64,000 nucleotides of DNA from an uncultured Selenomonas sp. (lineage in GTDB: Bacteria; Bacillota; Negativicutes; Selenomonadales; Selenomonadaceae), in the NCBI GenBank assembly GCA_905372355.1, contig CAJPOT010000004.1, positions 1 through 64,000 on the forward strand. The letters are read 5' to 3'. This document shows positions 1-8,552 of this stretch, piece by piece; position 1 is the stretch's first letter; the number at the start of each line of letters is the position of its first letter. Made by a program: the position numbers and the translations under genes. The notes under the pieces are model-generated. The model did no database searches, was not told the DNA's origin, and saw nothing but the letters and a program-made list of their open reading frames with translations.

Positions 1-53
<53 letters not shown>

Positions 54-93
54 ATGTTTTGTCACACCGTAAACCATCGGCTGACAAGAAACA

Positions 94-122
94 ATTATAC
101 TATAGTGGAAGAGCTTTGTAAA
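94..122 (-). promoter_or_regulatory. promoter of the initiator tRNA
   Basis: On the minus strand there is TTTACA (117-122), a 17-bp spacer and a perfect TATAAT (94-99). The expected transcription start is about 35 bp before the tRNA 5' end. The position between the pfp terminator and the tRNA fits. Confidence 0.7.
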
Positions 123-135
123 GGGCGCAAAAGGA

Positions 136-171
136 AAAAGTCGCCGAAACATGCGGCATCGGCGACTTTTT
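136..171 (-). terminator. terminator of pfp
   Basis: Inverted repeat AAAAAGTCGCCGA / TCGGCGACTTTTT, starting about 20 bp after the pfp stop codon. The A/T tracts on both flanks would let it work in both directions. Confidence 0.85.
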
Positions 172-190
172 CATCAAAACCTCATCTCAA

Positions 191-1438
191 TCACTCAAAA
201 AGATAGGCGTACCTCTCCTTGAACTCGTCCTTTTCCATATGATAGGCATTGGCGAGGCCGGGATCGTCGAGATCCTCCTTTTCCATGCGCATCATGAAAC
301 CACGCGCAATTTTGTAGTGGACAGACTCGATATTGACCTTGCGCACCTTCGTCTTGCCCGTCTCAGGATCCTTGATCTCGTCGAAGAAGAGCGGCTTCGC
401 CTGGTTGTCCTGCAGAGTGATGAGCGCCCCCGTCTCGCCGCGCATGAGAAACTGCACGGCCTCGTAGCCCAAGGAGCGTGCATAGTCGATGTCGTAGGCG
501 ATCGGCGTGGCACAGCGAAGCTCGTAGCCGATTTCCTTGTCCACGATGGCGATCTTGATGCCGATCTTCTTGACCTCGGCGAGTACCGCCTGCTTCAGTA
601 TTTCGCCGAAGTCCAGTTCCGCGTAGCGAATATGGCCATGTTCGTCGAGTACGAGATTGCCAAGCTTTTGGAAGTCCTCCTGCGCGATCTTCTCGATGAC
701 ACCCTCGGCGATGACGGCGACGCCGTAGTTGTGCCCCGTCAAGTAGCGCTTGACAATCGATCCCGTGATGATGTCGACGACTTGCTGCAAGGGAATCGAC
801 TCCGCCGCGAACTCCTCGGGAATGATCGTCAGAGCCGCGCCTGCCGAGCGCCCCATACCGAGCGCCAAGTGTCCCGCAGTGCGTCCCATGGCGATCGTGA
901 AGTACCAGCGGTTGTTGCTCGTACGTGCGTCCTCCATGAGGTTTTCAATCTCCTCCGTGCCGAAAGCGCGCGCCGTCTCGAAACCGAACGTCGGGATGCC
1001 CTCGGGCAGCGGCAGGTCGTTGTCGATGGTCTTTGGCACATGGACGACGTTGATCGTCTTGCCGATCTGACGCGCGTAATTCGACACCGCCATAGCGCTG
1101 TACGCCGTGTCATCGCCACCGATCGTCACGACGTGCGTAACGCCAAGTTCCGTCAAAGTATCGACAACTGTGCGCAGGTCGGATTCCTTCTTCGTCGGGT
1201 TATAGCGCGACATCTGCAGGATGCAGCCGCCTGTCAGATGGATGCGGTTCACGCGCTCCATGTCGAGGCGCACATATTTCTTCTCGCCGCGCGCGAGGCG
1301 CGAAAAACCATCGTAGATGCCGAGTACGTCCCAGCCATGGCGGTCAGCCTCGATGGTCACGGCGGAAATGACGCTGTTGATGCCGGGCGCCGGCCCGCCG
1401 CCACAGATAATGGCAATGACATTCTTGATTCCGATCAT
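191..1438 (-). CDS. pfp: pyrophosphate-type 6-phosphofructokinase
   Basis: A 415-residue phosphofructokinase of glycolysis and gluconeogenesis that interconverts fructose-6-phosphate and fructose-1,6-bisphosphate in the cytosol. The N-terminal glycine loop is GGGPAPGIN (13-21). Two signatures point to pyrophosphate rather than ATP as phosphoryl donor: GGDD at 107-110, where ATP enzymes have GGDGS, and PKTIDND at 135-141, where ATP enzymes have GTIDND. The later substrate motif MGRTAGHLAL is also present. The ATG is preceded by GAGGGGGC. It is monocistronic, with its own promoter and terminator. The donor specificity is inferred from the motifs. Confidence 0.9.
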   Translation of the reverse strand: MIGIKNVIAIICGGGPAPGINSVISAVTIEADRHGWDVLGIYDGFSRLARGEKKYVRLDMERVNRIHLTGGCILQMSRYNPTKKESDLRTVVDTLTELGVTHVVTIGGDDTAYSAMAVSNYARQIGKTINVVHVPKTIDNDLPLPEGIPTFGFETARAFGTEEIENLMEDARTSNNRWYFTIAMGRTAGHLALGMGRSAGAALTIIPEEFAAESIPLQQVVDIITGSIVKRYLTGHNYGVAVIAEGVIEKIAQEDFQKLGNLVLDEHGHIRYAELDFGEILKQAVLAEVKKIGIKIAIVDKEIGYELRCATPIAYDIDYARSLGYEAVQFLMRGETGALITLQDNQAKPLFFDEIKDPETGKTKVRKVNIESVHYKIARGFMMRMEKEDLDDPGLANAYHMEKDEFKERYAYLFE

Positions 1439-1482
1439 GAAAAAGCCCCCTCTTCCATTTCGCGCATAAATTTTATTGCTTC

Positions 1483-1512
1483 ATATTGAACATACTTCCT
1501 TTATTCTGTCAA
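1483..1512 (-). promoter_or_regulatory. probable pfp promoter
   Basis: On the minus strand TTGACA (1507-1512), an 18-bp spacer and CAATAT (1483-1488), about 45 bp upstream of the pfp start codon. The -35 is perfect; the -10 is weak. Confidence 0.5.
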
Positions 1513-1573
1513 AAAAGCGAATTTCCTGCCGCAAACGAGGAGAAGTCGAAAGAAAGTTCCCACGCGAAAGAGA

Positions 1574-1602
1574 AGAGCGGCGGCATCGTCAGCCGTCGCT
1601 CT
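1574..1602 (-). terminator. terminator after the map-helicase operon
   Basis: Stem AGAGCGACGGC / GCCGCCGCTCT with a 7-nt loop, followed on the minus strand by TCTCTTTC. It lies about 20 bp after the helicase stop. Confidence 0.65.
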
Positions 1603-1621
1603 TTCGCATGTTCCAATAAAA

Positions 1622-2962
1622 CTACCGTTTGCCGAGGTGCGAACGCCTGCCGGCGTTCGTCTTCGTACCGCTCTTGGAGCGTGCCGCAGGACGCCCCGCG
1701 CGCTTCTTGGCGACACGGCGTGCACGCTGCGCCGCCTTGCCGCGCTTGGGCGTCGGTGCGCTCTTCGCTGGCGCTGTACGCTCTTTGTCTGCATTCTCCT
1801 GCTTCGCCGCTGCCGCTTTCGCCGCTGTCTTCCGTCGTACGTTCTTGCCGCCGCTTCTCTCCGACTTTTCCTTGGTGAGGCGAGCTTTGATGCCCGCCTC
1901 AATGCGGCGCAGCTGATCGTACTGATGCGCATTGACGAAGGTGACGGCAAGCCCCTTTGCTCCCGCACGCCCCGTCCTGCCGATGCGGTGAATATACCAC
2001 TCCGTATCCTGCGGCAGATCATAATTGAAGACGTGCGTGACGCCCTCGATGTCGAGTCCGCGCGCCGCGATGTCGGTAACGACGAGGATCTGCAGCTTCG
2101 CCTCGCGGAAACGGCGCATGACGAGGTTGCGCTGCGTCTGCGTGAGGTCGCCGTGCAGCTCGTCGACGAGGTAGCCGCGCCCCGCGAGTTCCAGCGTCAC
2201 ATGCGCGACCTTCTGCTTCGTATGGCAGAAGACCATCGCAAGGTACGGCTGATATTTGTTCAGCAGCTCACAGAGCTTGTCGAGCTTCGTATCCTCGCGC
2301 GTGTCGACAATGACCTGCTCGATATTCGCGAGCGTCACGCACTCGGGCTGCACCGTAATCTCGCGCGGCTCCTTCATGTAGCGGCGCGTGAGCGCCCGTA
2401 TGCGCTCGGGCATCGTCGCCGAAAAGAGCATGAGCTGGTGATCGCCCGCCAGTGCTTCGAGCATCGTTTCCACATCCTCGACAAAGCCGAGACGCATGAG
2501 CTCGTCGGCCTCATCGAGGACGACCTTGTTGACCTGTGAGAGTTCGACCGAGTGGCGGCGCAGGTGATCGAGAAGCCTACCGGGCGTCGCGATGATGAGC
2601 TGCGGCTTCTGTCGGAGCTTGTCCTTCTGCCGCTCGATGTCCTGCCCGCCGTAAACGAGCGCCGTTCGTATGCCGACCGCATCCGCGAGCGTCTTGGCGA
2701 CGCGCGCCGTCTGCATGGCCAGCTCGCGCGTCGGGCTGACGACGAGAGCCTGCGCGACCTGGGCATTTCCCTTGATGCGCTCAAGCAAGGGCAGCAGGAA
2801 GGCGAGCGTCTTGCCCGTGCCCGTCTGCGCCTGCACGATGGCGTCGCGTCCCGAACGCACGGCAGGAATCGCCTGCTCCTGCACGGGAGTCGCCTCGCGT
2901 ATGCCCTGACGCGCGAGAGCGTCGACCAACACTTCCGGGCAGTGAAGTTCTGAAAAATTCAA
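1622..2962 (-). CDS. DEAD-box RNA helicase
   Basis: An ATP-dependent RNA helicase of the CshA/DeaD type, about 446 residues, likely acting in mRNA turnover, ribosome assembly or cold adaptation. Motifs in order: Q-motif region ATPVQEQAIP, motif I AQTGTGKT, Ia PTRELA, TPGR, DEAD, SAT, and HRIGRTGRAG in the second RecA domain. The tail is rich in Lys, Arg and Ala, usual for an RNA-binding extension. The proposed start is TTG at 2960-2962, overlapping the TGA of map; GGAGG lies 10 bp upstream inside the map 3' end. The open frame extends further upstream, but that part has no helicase similarity and overlaps map. Translational coupling to map is likely. Confidence 0.9.
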   Translation of the reverse strand: MNFSELHCPEVLVDALARQGIREATPVQEQAIPAVRSGRDAIVQAQTGTGKTLAFLLPLLERIKGNAQVAQALVVSPTRELAMQTARVAKTLADAVGIRTALVYGGQDIERQKDKLRQKPQLIIATPGRLLDHLRRHSVELSQVNKVVLDEADELMRLGFVEDVETMLEALAGDHQLMLFSATMPERIRALTRRYMKEPREITVQPECVTLANIEQVIVDTREDTKLDKLCELLNKYQPYLAMVFCHTKQKVAHVTLELAGRGYLVDELHGDLTQTQRNLVMRRFREAKLQILVVTDIAARGLDIEGVTHVFNYDLPQDTEWYIHRIGRTGRAGAKGLAVTFVNAHQYDQLRRIEAGIKARLTKEKSERSGGKNVRRKTAAKAAAAKQENADKERTAPAKSAPTPKRGKAAQRARRVAKKRAGRPAARSKSGTKTNAGRRSHLGKR

Positions 2963-3834
2963 CTCGAAAGTACCTCCGTTCCCATCTCCGTGATGAGAAT
3001 CGTCTTTTCCCACTGCGCCGAGAGCGAGCCGTCCTTCGTGCGCACCGTCCAGCCATCCTTCTTGTCGACCGTCACCTTGTACTTGCCTGCGTTGATCATC
3101 GGCTCGACCGTCAGCACCATGCCCGGCACGAGCAACATGCCTGTGTCGACTTCGCCCACATGCGGCACGAAAGGCTCTTCGTGGAAGTCCTTGCCCACGC
3201 CGTGTCCACCGAGCTGCGTCACGACGGAGCAGCCGTTGGCGCGCGCGTGCGCGTCGCACGCCGCACCGATATCGCCGAGGAAGTGCCACGGCCTGGCCGC
3301 CTCAATGCCGAGGTTCATGCACTCCTTCGCCACCTCGACGAGACGCGCCGCTTCCGGCGTCGTCCTGCCGCCGACGATGTACATGCGCGACGCGTCGGCA
3401 TAGTAGCCGTCCAAGATCGTCGTGATGTCGACGTTCACGATGTCGCCTTCCTTCAAGATCGTTTTCTTCGACGGTATGCCGTGGCAGACGACGTCGTTGA
3501 TCGAGATGCAGACGCTCTTTGGGAAGCCCTCGAAATTCAGGCACGCGGGAATGCCGCCGTGATCGATGATATAGTCATGCGCCGCCTTGTCGAGCGTCGC
3601 CGTATCGATGCCCGGCTGCACCATCTCGCCCATGAGGTCGAGCGCCCCATCATTGACGACGCCACTCTTTCGGATGCCCTCGATGTCCGCCGCATTCTTG
3701 ATGATACTGTGCGGCGGACGCACCTGCCCGCGATAGATGTCGAATTTCATCGAGCGAATACGCTCATCGAAATCCATGTGGCATTTCTTGTACTTCTTGC
3801 CGCTGCCGCACCAGCACAAATCATTTCTCGTCAT
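2959..3834 (-). CDS. map: methionine aminopeptidase with SEC-C zinc motif
   Basis: Removes the initiator methionine from nascent proteins. The protein (291 residues) starts with a SEC-C zinc motif (C7, C9, C18, H19), found in many Firmicutes MetAPs and thought to aid ribosome binding, followed by the pita-bread peptidase fold. The five metal ligands are visible: Asp in VNVDITT, Asp in YYADAS, His in GHGVGKDFHEE, Glu in LTVEPM and Glu in LITEMG. The chosen ATG at 3834 has GAGGAG 7 bp upstream; an earlier in-frame ATG at 3870 lacks this. It is the first gene of a two-gene unit with the helicase. Confidence 0.95.
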   Translation of the reverse strand: MTRNDLCWCGSGKKYKKCHMDFDERIRSMKFDIYRGQVRPPHSIIKNAADIEGIRKSGVVNDGALDLMGEMVQPGIDTATLDKAAHDYIIDHGGIPACLNFEGFPKSVCISINDVVCHGIPSKKTILKEGDIVNVDITTILDGYYADASRMYIVGGRTTPEAARLVEVAKECMNLGIEAARPWHFLGDIGAACDAHARANGCSVVTQLGGHGVGKDFHEEPFVPHVGEVDTGMLLVPGMVLTVEPMINAGKYKVTVDKKDGWTVRTKDGSLSAQWEKTILITEMGTEVLSS

Positions 3835-3926
3835 TTCATTGCTCCTCGCACGCATGACGCAAAGCGTCATGCAAAATCATGGCGCACCAAGGCTATGTCC
3901 AGTACACCCTTTAAAAAGTCCTTCCC

Positions 3927-3932
3927 ATTATA
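3927..3932 (-). promoter_or_regulatory. extended -10 promoter before map
   Basis: On the minus strand TGTTATAAT (extended -10, hexamer 3927-3932) about 90 bp upstream of map. No good -35 hexamer is seen, as is usual for extended -10 promoters. Confidence 0.45.
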
Positions 3933-3965
3933 ACACATTCCGTCCTGCACTGCGAACCATTATCT

Positions 3966-4011
3966 CTAAAAAACAGATGCCGCAATCCCCTCTCGTGAGG
4001 GAAACTGCGGC
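3966..4011 (-). terminator. terminator of the cheX unit
   Basis: Stem GCCGCAGTTTCCCTC / GAGGGGATTGCGGC with a 4-nt loop, followed on the minus strand by a T run (3966-3973). It lies about 40 bp after the cheX stop. Confidence 0.8.
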
Positions 4012-4050
4012 ACCGGATGAAAATGCTGCCTTTTTCACGCAAGGCAGGCG

Positions 4051-4515
4051 TCAAGTCGTCGCAACAGAAATATCAAGCTCGACGATATGACCGCCGAGAT
4101 CCATATCGACGGCAAGGTAGCCATCACTGCTGATCTTGATCTGGAAGTCCTCACCGATGGAAAGCGACGGCGTGGAGATATCGACCTCCAAGCCGAGTCC
4201 TGCGATATGCGTCGCCGTGTTCGCCGTCAGCATGTTGCTGAGCTCGGAAATCGCACTCTGCGCCATCTCATCGAAGTTCTCGACGGGCATGCCCATCATC
4301 ATCGTGGAGGCGATAAATTTCGCCGTATCCTCCGTCATGTTGTAAACGACATTGCCGCGAATCTGCTTCGTGAAGCCAACGATGACAGAAACGCCGAGAC
4401 TCACGGCGTTCTTCTGCTTTACCGTGACCTTGGCACGCTTCGGCTCGGGGAAGCCGATCTGCGGCATGACAGCGGTGAAGGCGTCAATAAAAGGGTTGAC
4501 AAGTTTTGCATCCAT
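4051..4515 (-). CDS. cheX: CheX-family chemotaxis phosphatase
   Basis: A 154-residue single-domain protein of the CheX/CheC/FliY class, which dephosphorylates CheY-P and so resets chemotaxis signalling. The catalytic ExxN signature is E91-L-S-N94 within the long helix, followed by the typical beta strands. The stop of the upstream receiver-CheX gene is only 6 bp before its start, so the two are cotranscribed and probably act in the same pathway. A second copy of the same domain is fused in that neighbour. Confidence 0.8.
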   Translation of the reverse strand: MDAKLVNPFIDAFTAVMPQIGFPEPKRAKVTVKQKNAVSLGVSVIVGFTKQIRGNVVYNMTEDTAKFIASTMMMGMPVENFDEMAQSAISELSNMLTANTATHIAGLGLEVDISTPSLSIGEDFQIKISSDGYLAVDMDLGGHIVELDISVATT

Positions 4516-4521
4516 CTTTCT

Positions 4522-5385
4522 TTATTCCCCCTCCGCAAATCCAAGATTCAAGCAGATGTTTCCGATCTCCGTCTTCGCGACGACCTCGAACGAGGTGAGC
4601 TTCGGATTGGCAATGCGGATGTTCGCGCCGCTGATCGTCCCCGGCGGAGTCAGGCGCATTTCCTTGTCGCGGAAAATATCATTGACATTCGATACGCCGC
4701 GGCCGACGATGATGTTCGCCGCCTCCTCGACCGAATCGTTTATCTCGTCCTCCTCGATGTCGTCATGCTCATCCATCGCGAGCATGCGCAGAGCAAAGTG
4801 GCGCATGGTATCAGTATCCATGTGGACGACGGCGCGTCCTATGGGCGAACCCGTGAGTCCGATGATGACCGCGATGCCCTTGATCGTCAGATAGGGGCTT
4901 TCATCAACGGAAATCTCGATCTCGCTCTCCATGCCAAGAAGACTAAACAGACTGCGCTGAAGCCCTTGCGCAAACGTCGCCACATAAGAGTCGCGCAGCA
5001 TCGTGACGGCGCTCCCCTTCTTCTGGCACAGGATGATCAGCATATCGACGATCTCATTGGGCTTCACAGGCTTCTGCAGGAAAGCGTGGATGCCCACCTC
5101 GCGCCCCTGCGTCATGAGGCTCGCATCCTTCATCGCACTGATCATGACGATCGTGGCTTCAGGATCGAAGGCGAGGATGCGGCGGCTCGTCTCAATGCCG
5201 TTGGCATCGGGCAGGTTCATGTCCATCGTCACAGCGGCCGGACGCGTCTCCTTATATTTCTCGACGGCCTCGGCAGCGTTGCTCGCTATGGCGCAGACCT
5301 CGAAGCCCGCCTTCTTGAGGATGCCCTCAAGCATCGCCTGGCTGACGCGCGAGTCGTCGACAATCATGATCTTGATTTTATTCAC
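4522..5385 (-). CDS. response regulator: receiver fused to CheX-like domain
   Basis: The N-terminal part (about residues 1-125) is a CheY-like receiver: acidic pocket VDDS, phospho-acceptor Asp in VTMDMNLPD, conserved Lys in LQKPVKP. The C-terminal part (about 140-287) looks CheX-like and carries an ExxN motif (EAAN) before IIVGRG. It may therefore be a CheY-type output or phosphate sink with built-in or partner phosphatase activity. I chose GTG at 5385, with AGGG 8 bp upstream; a TTG 27 bp further upstream is possible. It is the first gene of an operon with cheX. The target (flagellar motor or other) cannot be told from the window. Confidence 0.8.
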   Translation of the reverse strand: MNKIKIMIVDDSRVSQAMLEGILKKAGFEVCAIASNAAEAVEKYKETRPAAVTMDMNLPDANGIETSRRILAFDPEATIVMISAMKDASLMTQGREVGIHAFLQKPVKPNEIVDMLIILCQKKGSAVTMLRDSYVATFAQGLQRSLFSLLGMESEIEISVDESPYLTIKGIAVIIGLTGSPIGRAVVHMDTDTMRHFALRMLAMDEHDDIEEDEINDSVEEAANIIVGRGVSNVNDIFRDKEMRLTPPGTISGANIRIANPKLTSFEVVAKTEIGNICLNLGFAEGE

Positions 5386-5490
5386 TAAGCTCACCCTATT
5401 CTTTCCGTCCAATAAGATATTGCCTGAAAAAAGAACATACTCCCTTATATTATCCTATCGGCCAAAGTCACTAAAAGATTAAGCACTTTC

Positions 5491-6876
5491 TCAACCTGCG
5501 CCCATGCGCGAGAGTATGACGCGGGCAACGTGCACGCCGCTCGCGCCCGCCTGCGAAAGGCCGCGCGTGACGCCGGCGCCGTCGCCGACGGCAAAGACAT
5601 TCTTGAGGCGCGTTTCCAGCTCATTGGACAGCACGATGCGCGAACTGTAGAACTTGACCTCGACGCCGTAGAGCAGCGTGTCGTCGTTCGTCATGCCCGG
5701 TGCAACGGCGTTGAGCGCCTGCACCATCTCCATGATGTTGTCGAGATGGCGCTTGGGCAGGATCAGCGAGAGATCACCGGGCGTCGCATGAAGCGTCGGC
5801 TCCATGAAGCTGTGACTCATGCGGTGCGCGTTCGTGCGCCTGCCCTTGACGAGATCGCCGTAACGCTGCATGATGATGCCGCCGCCGAGCATATTGGAAA
5901 AAGACGCGATGCTCTTGCCGTACTTGTGCGGCTCGTTGAACGGCTCCGTGAAGTGATTCGACACCAGGAGCGCAAAGTTCGTATTGTGGCTCTGCATTTT
6001 TGGATCGCTGTACGAGTGACCGTTGACCGTCATGATGCCGCCCGTATTCTCCATGACGACATGACCGTGCGGATTCATGCAGAAAGTTCGCACGGAATCG
6101 CCGTAGCGCTTCGTGCGATAGACGAGTTTCGCCTCATAGACCTCCGACGTGATGTGGTCGAAGATCTCGTCGGGCACTTCGACGCGCACGCCGACATCGA
6201 CCTGATTGTTCTTCTGCTCGACGCGCAGCCGCCGACACTCCTCGGAAAACCATTCGGCGCCCGAGCGCCCCGGCGCAACGACGAGATACTCGGCGGCGAT
6301 GCGCTCGCCGCTTTCCAGTTCCAAGGCGTTTTCTCCCTCGCCGTCGGAAAGGATATTCCTGACGGGTTCATGGAAGCGGAACTCGACGTGATCCTTCATG
6401 TACTCATACGTTTTTTCGAGCATCTTCAAGTTGTTTTCCGTGCCGAGGTGGCGCACGCTCGCTTCCAAAAGATGCAGATCATGCTCCAAGGCGAGCTTGC
6501 CGATGCGGCTTCCCTTCGTGCTGAACACCTTCGCGGGAGCGCCGTGGCGCATGTTGATCGCATCGACGTATTCGATGAGACGCATGACCTCAGCGGAACT
6601 GATGTACTCGCCGAGCCAGCCGCCGAACTGCGTCGTGAAATTGTACTTTCCGTCGGAAAAGGCGCCCGCGCCGCCGAAGCCGCGCATGATGCTGCAAGGC
6701 TTGCAGCCGATGCAGCTCTTGACCTTGCCCGCCGCAATCGGACAGCAGCGATGATATATGTCGTTGCCGCTCTCTAAGACGACGATGGAAAGGCCTGGCT
6801 TCTTCTCCGCCAACTCGTACGCCGCGAAAACGCCCGCCGGACCCGCGCCCACAATGGCGACATCGTATTTTTTCAC
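5491..6876 (-). CDS. FAD-dependent oxidoreductase, COG2509-like
   Basis: A roughly 461-residue flavoprotein dehydrogenase of uncharacterised substrate. It opens with the FAD dinucleotide-binding motif VAIVGAGPAGVFAA. Around residues 45-65 there is a cysteine-rich stretch with CC and CIGCKPC that could bind a metal cluster, and near the C-terminus VFAVGDGAG, the second FAD contact. I prefer the GTG at 6876, with GGAGG 7 bp upstream; the alternative start at 6891 lies inside that Shine-Dalgarno region. It is transcribed divergently from putP. Its physiological role is unknown to me. Confidence 0.75.
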   Translation of the reverse strand: MKKYDVAIVGAGPAGVFAAYELAEKKPGLSIVVLESGNDIYHRCCPIAAGKVKSCIGCKPCSIMRGFGGAGAFSDGKYNFTTQFGGWLGEYISSAEVMRLIEYVDAINMRHGAPAKVFSTKGSRIGKLALEHDLHLLEASVRHLGTENNLKMLEKTYEYMKDHVEFRFHEPVRNILSDGEGENALELESGERIAAEYLVVAPGRSGAEWFSEECRRLRVEQKNNQVDVGVRVEVPDEIFDHITSEVYEAKLVYRTKRYGDSVRTFCMNPHGHVVMENTGGIMTVNGHSYSDPKMQSHNTNFALLVSNHFTEPFNEPHKYGKSIASFSNMLGGGIIMQRYGDLVKGRRTNAHRMSHSFMEPTLHATPGDLSLILPKRHLDNIMEMVQALNAVAPGMTNDDTLLYGVEVKFYSSRIVLSNELETRLKNVFAVGDGAGVTRGLSQAGASGVHVARVILSRMGAG

Positions 6877-6914
6877 CTCGCCGCCTCCCATCCGCTCACT
6901 CTTCTACAATTGGT

Positions 6915-6980
6915 ATTATATAGGAAGAAGTTCCTTTATGCAAGGGATTCGTTGCATAAAGGGCGGCTTTTCATTATAAT
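6915..6980. promoter_or_regulatory. divergent promoters sharing an inverted repeat
   Basis: An 11-bp perfect inverted repeat, CCTTTATGCAA (6933-6943) and TTGCATAAAGG (6952-6962), separated by 8 bp. Each arm supplies a TTGCAT -35 box. To the right, TTGCAT, 17 bp, TATAAT (6975-6980) drives putP. To the left, on the minus strand, TTGCAT (6938-6943), 17 bp, TATAAT (6915-6920) drives the oxidoreductase. A dimeric repressor on the repeat would block both promoters. Confidence 0.75.
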
Positions 6981-7031
6981 AGGAAAGTATATCCGTAGAA
7001 TTCATCCGTACTTCCTTTAGGGGGACTTATC

Positions 7032-8510
7032 TTGACAAACAACATGGCGATCATCATCGCATTCATCGTCTACCTCGGCCTCATGATGCTCATCGGCATC
7101 TACTACTATCGGCGCACGCGCTCCATGGCGGACTACATTCTCGGCAACCGCAAGCTCGGCGCATGGGTCACGTCCTTGAGCGCCGAGGCCTCCGACATGA
7201 GCGGCTGGATGCTCATGGGGCTGCCTGGCTTCGCCTACATCGCGGGACTCAATGCGGGCTGGATCGCCTTGGGGCTTGCGCTCGGCACCTATGCGAACTG
7301 GAAGTTCGTTGCCGCACGTCTTCGAAAATATACGGAGCTTGCCAACAATTCGCTGACGCTGCCCGATTTTCTGCAGAATCGCTACGAGGACAAGTCGAAC
7401 CTCCTGCGCATCATTCCCGCCGTCTTCATCTTGCTCTTCTTCATCATCTATACATCGTCGGGCTTTGTCGCGGGCGGCAAGCTCTTCGAGACGATCTTCG
7501 CGCTTCCCTACACGCAGGCGCTGTTCCTCGGCGCTTTCGTCGTCGTCTTCTACACGCTCGCGGGCGGCTTCCTCGCCGTCTGCTGGACAGACTTCATCCA
7601 GGGCGTCATGATGTTCTTCGCCATCCTGCTCGTGCCCGCCGCCGCCTCCTATCTGCTCGGCGGTCCGTCCGTGACGCTCGCTGCCATCTACACGATGGAG
7701 CCGTCGTTCTTCAATCCTTTCCAGAAACCTGACGGTTCGACGCTCGGTTTCATCGAGTTCATCTCGCTCATGGGCTGGGGACTCGGCTACTTCGGTCAGC
7801 CGCATATCCTCGTACGCTTCATGGCAATCCGCTCATCCGCCGAACTCGGACGCGCCATGCACATCGCCATGACGTGGGTCGCCATCTCGCTCGCCGCTGC
7901 CGTCCTCGTCGGCATGGTCGGACGCGCCTACCTTACCGAGCCGCTCTTCGGCACGGCAACGGAGACGGTTTTCCTCGTGATGACGGATTCGATCTTCAAC
8001 CCCTTCATCGCTGGACTCATCCTCTCCGCCGTCCTCGCCGCCATCATGAGCACGGCATCAGCGCAGCTTCTCGTCGCAGCTTCAGCCTTCGCACAGGATT
8101 TCTACCGTTCGCTGCTTCATAAGAACGCGAGCCAAGGCGAACTCGTCTGGGTCAGCCGCCTCTCCGTCCTCTTGATTGCCGCCCTCTCTCTGACGCTTGC
8201 CATGAATCCCGAGAGCCTCATCCTCGACATGGTCGCCTACGCATGGGCAGGCTTCGGCGCCGCCTTCGGCCCCGCATTGCTCGCCTCGCTCTTCTGGCGC
8301 CGCGCCACGAGAAACGGCATCCTCGCGGGTATCATCACGGGCGGCGTCACCGTCCTCGTATGGAAGCAGTTCGCTCTCTTCGGCCTCTACGAGATCATCC
8401 CGGGCTTCATCCTTGCCCTCTGCGCCATCTATGTCGTGAGCCTCTTGGATAAAGAGCCTGCAAAGAGCATCACGGACACGTTCGATGCTGTGGGAAAGAG
8501 CGAGATATAG
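7032..8510 (+). CDS. putP: sodium/proline symporter
   Basis: A 492-residue inner-membrane transporter of the sodium:solute symporter family (LeuT fold, about 13 transmembrane helices), closest in pattern to PutP, which imports proline with Na+. The early motif LSAEASDMSGWMLMGLPG holds the Na+-site region of PutP, and the length matches that family. The start is TTG at 7032 with AGGGGG 7 bp upstream. It has its own promoter with a probable operator. proA and proB, for proline synthesis, are also in the window. Exact substrate is inferred; related SSS carriers take other solutes. Confidence 0.88.
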   Translation: MTNNMAIIIAFIVYLGLMMLIGIYYYRRTRSMADYILGNRKLGAWVTSLSAEASDMSGWMLMGLPGFAYIAGLNAGWIALGLALGTYANWKFVAARLRKYTELANNSLTLPDFLQNRYEDKSNLLRIIPAVFILLFFIIYTSSGFVAGGKLFETIFALPYTQALFLGAFVVVFYTLAGGFLAVCWTDFIQGVMMFFAILLVPAAASYLLGGPSVTLAAIYTMEPSFFNPFQKPDGSTLGFIEFISLMGWGLGYFGQPHILVRFMAIRSSAELGRAMHIAMTWVAISLAAAVLVGMVGRAYLTEPLFGTATETVFLVMTDSIFNPFIAGLILSAVLAAIMSTASAQLLVAASAFAQDFYRSLLHKNASQGELVWVSRLSVLLIAALSLTLAMNPESLILDMVAYAWAGFGAAFGPALLASLFWRRATRNGILAGIITGGVTVLVWKQFALFGLYEIIPGFILALCAIYVVSLLDKEPAKSITDTFDAVGKSEI

Positions 8511-8552
8511 ATAAAACGCTGACTTATCTTTCATCATCGAGGAGGTTCCTTC

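Noticed and set aside
2963..3289. Upstream extension of the helicase frame by 109 codons
   Set aside because: Overlaps map in another frame, Arg-rich and without helicase similarity; TTG at 2962 with a good Shine-Dalgarno explains the start.
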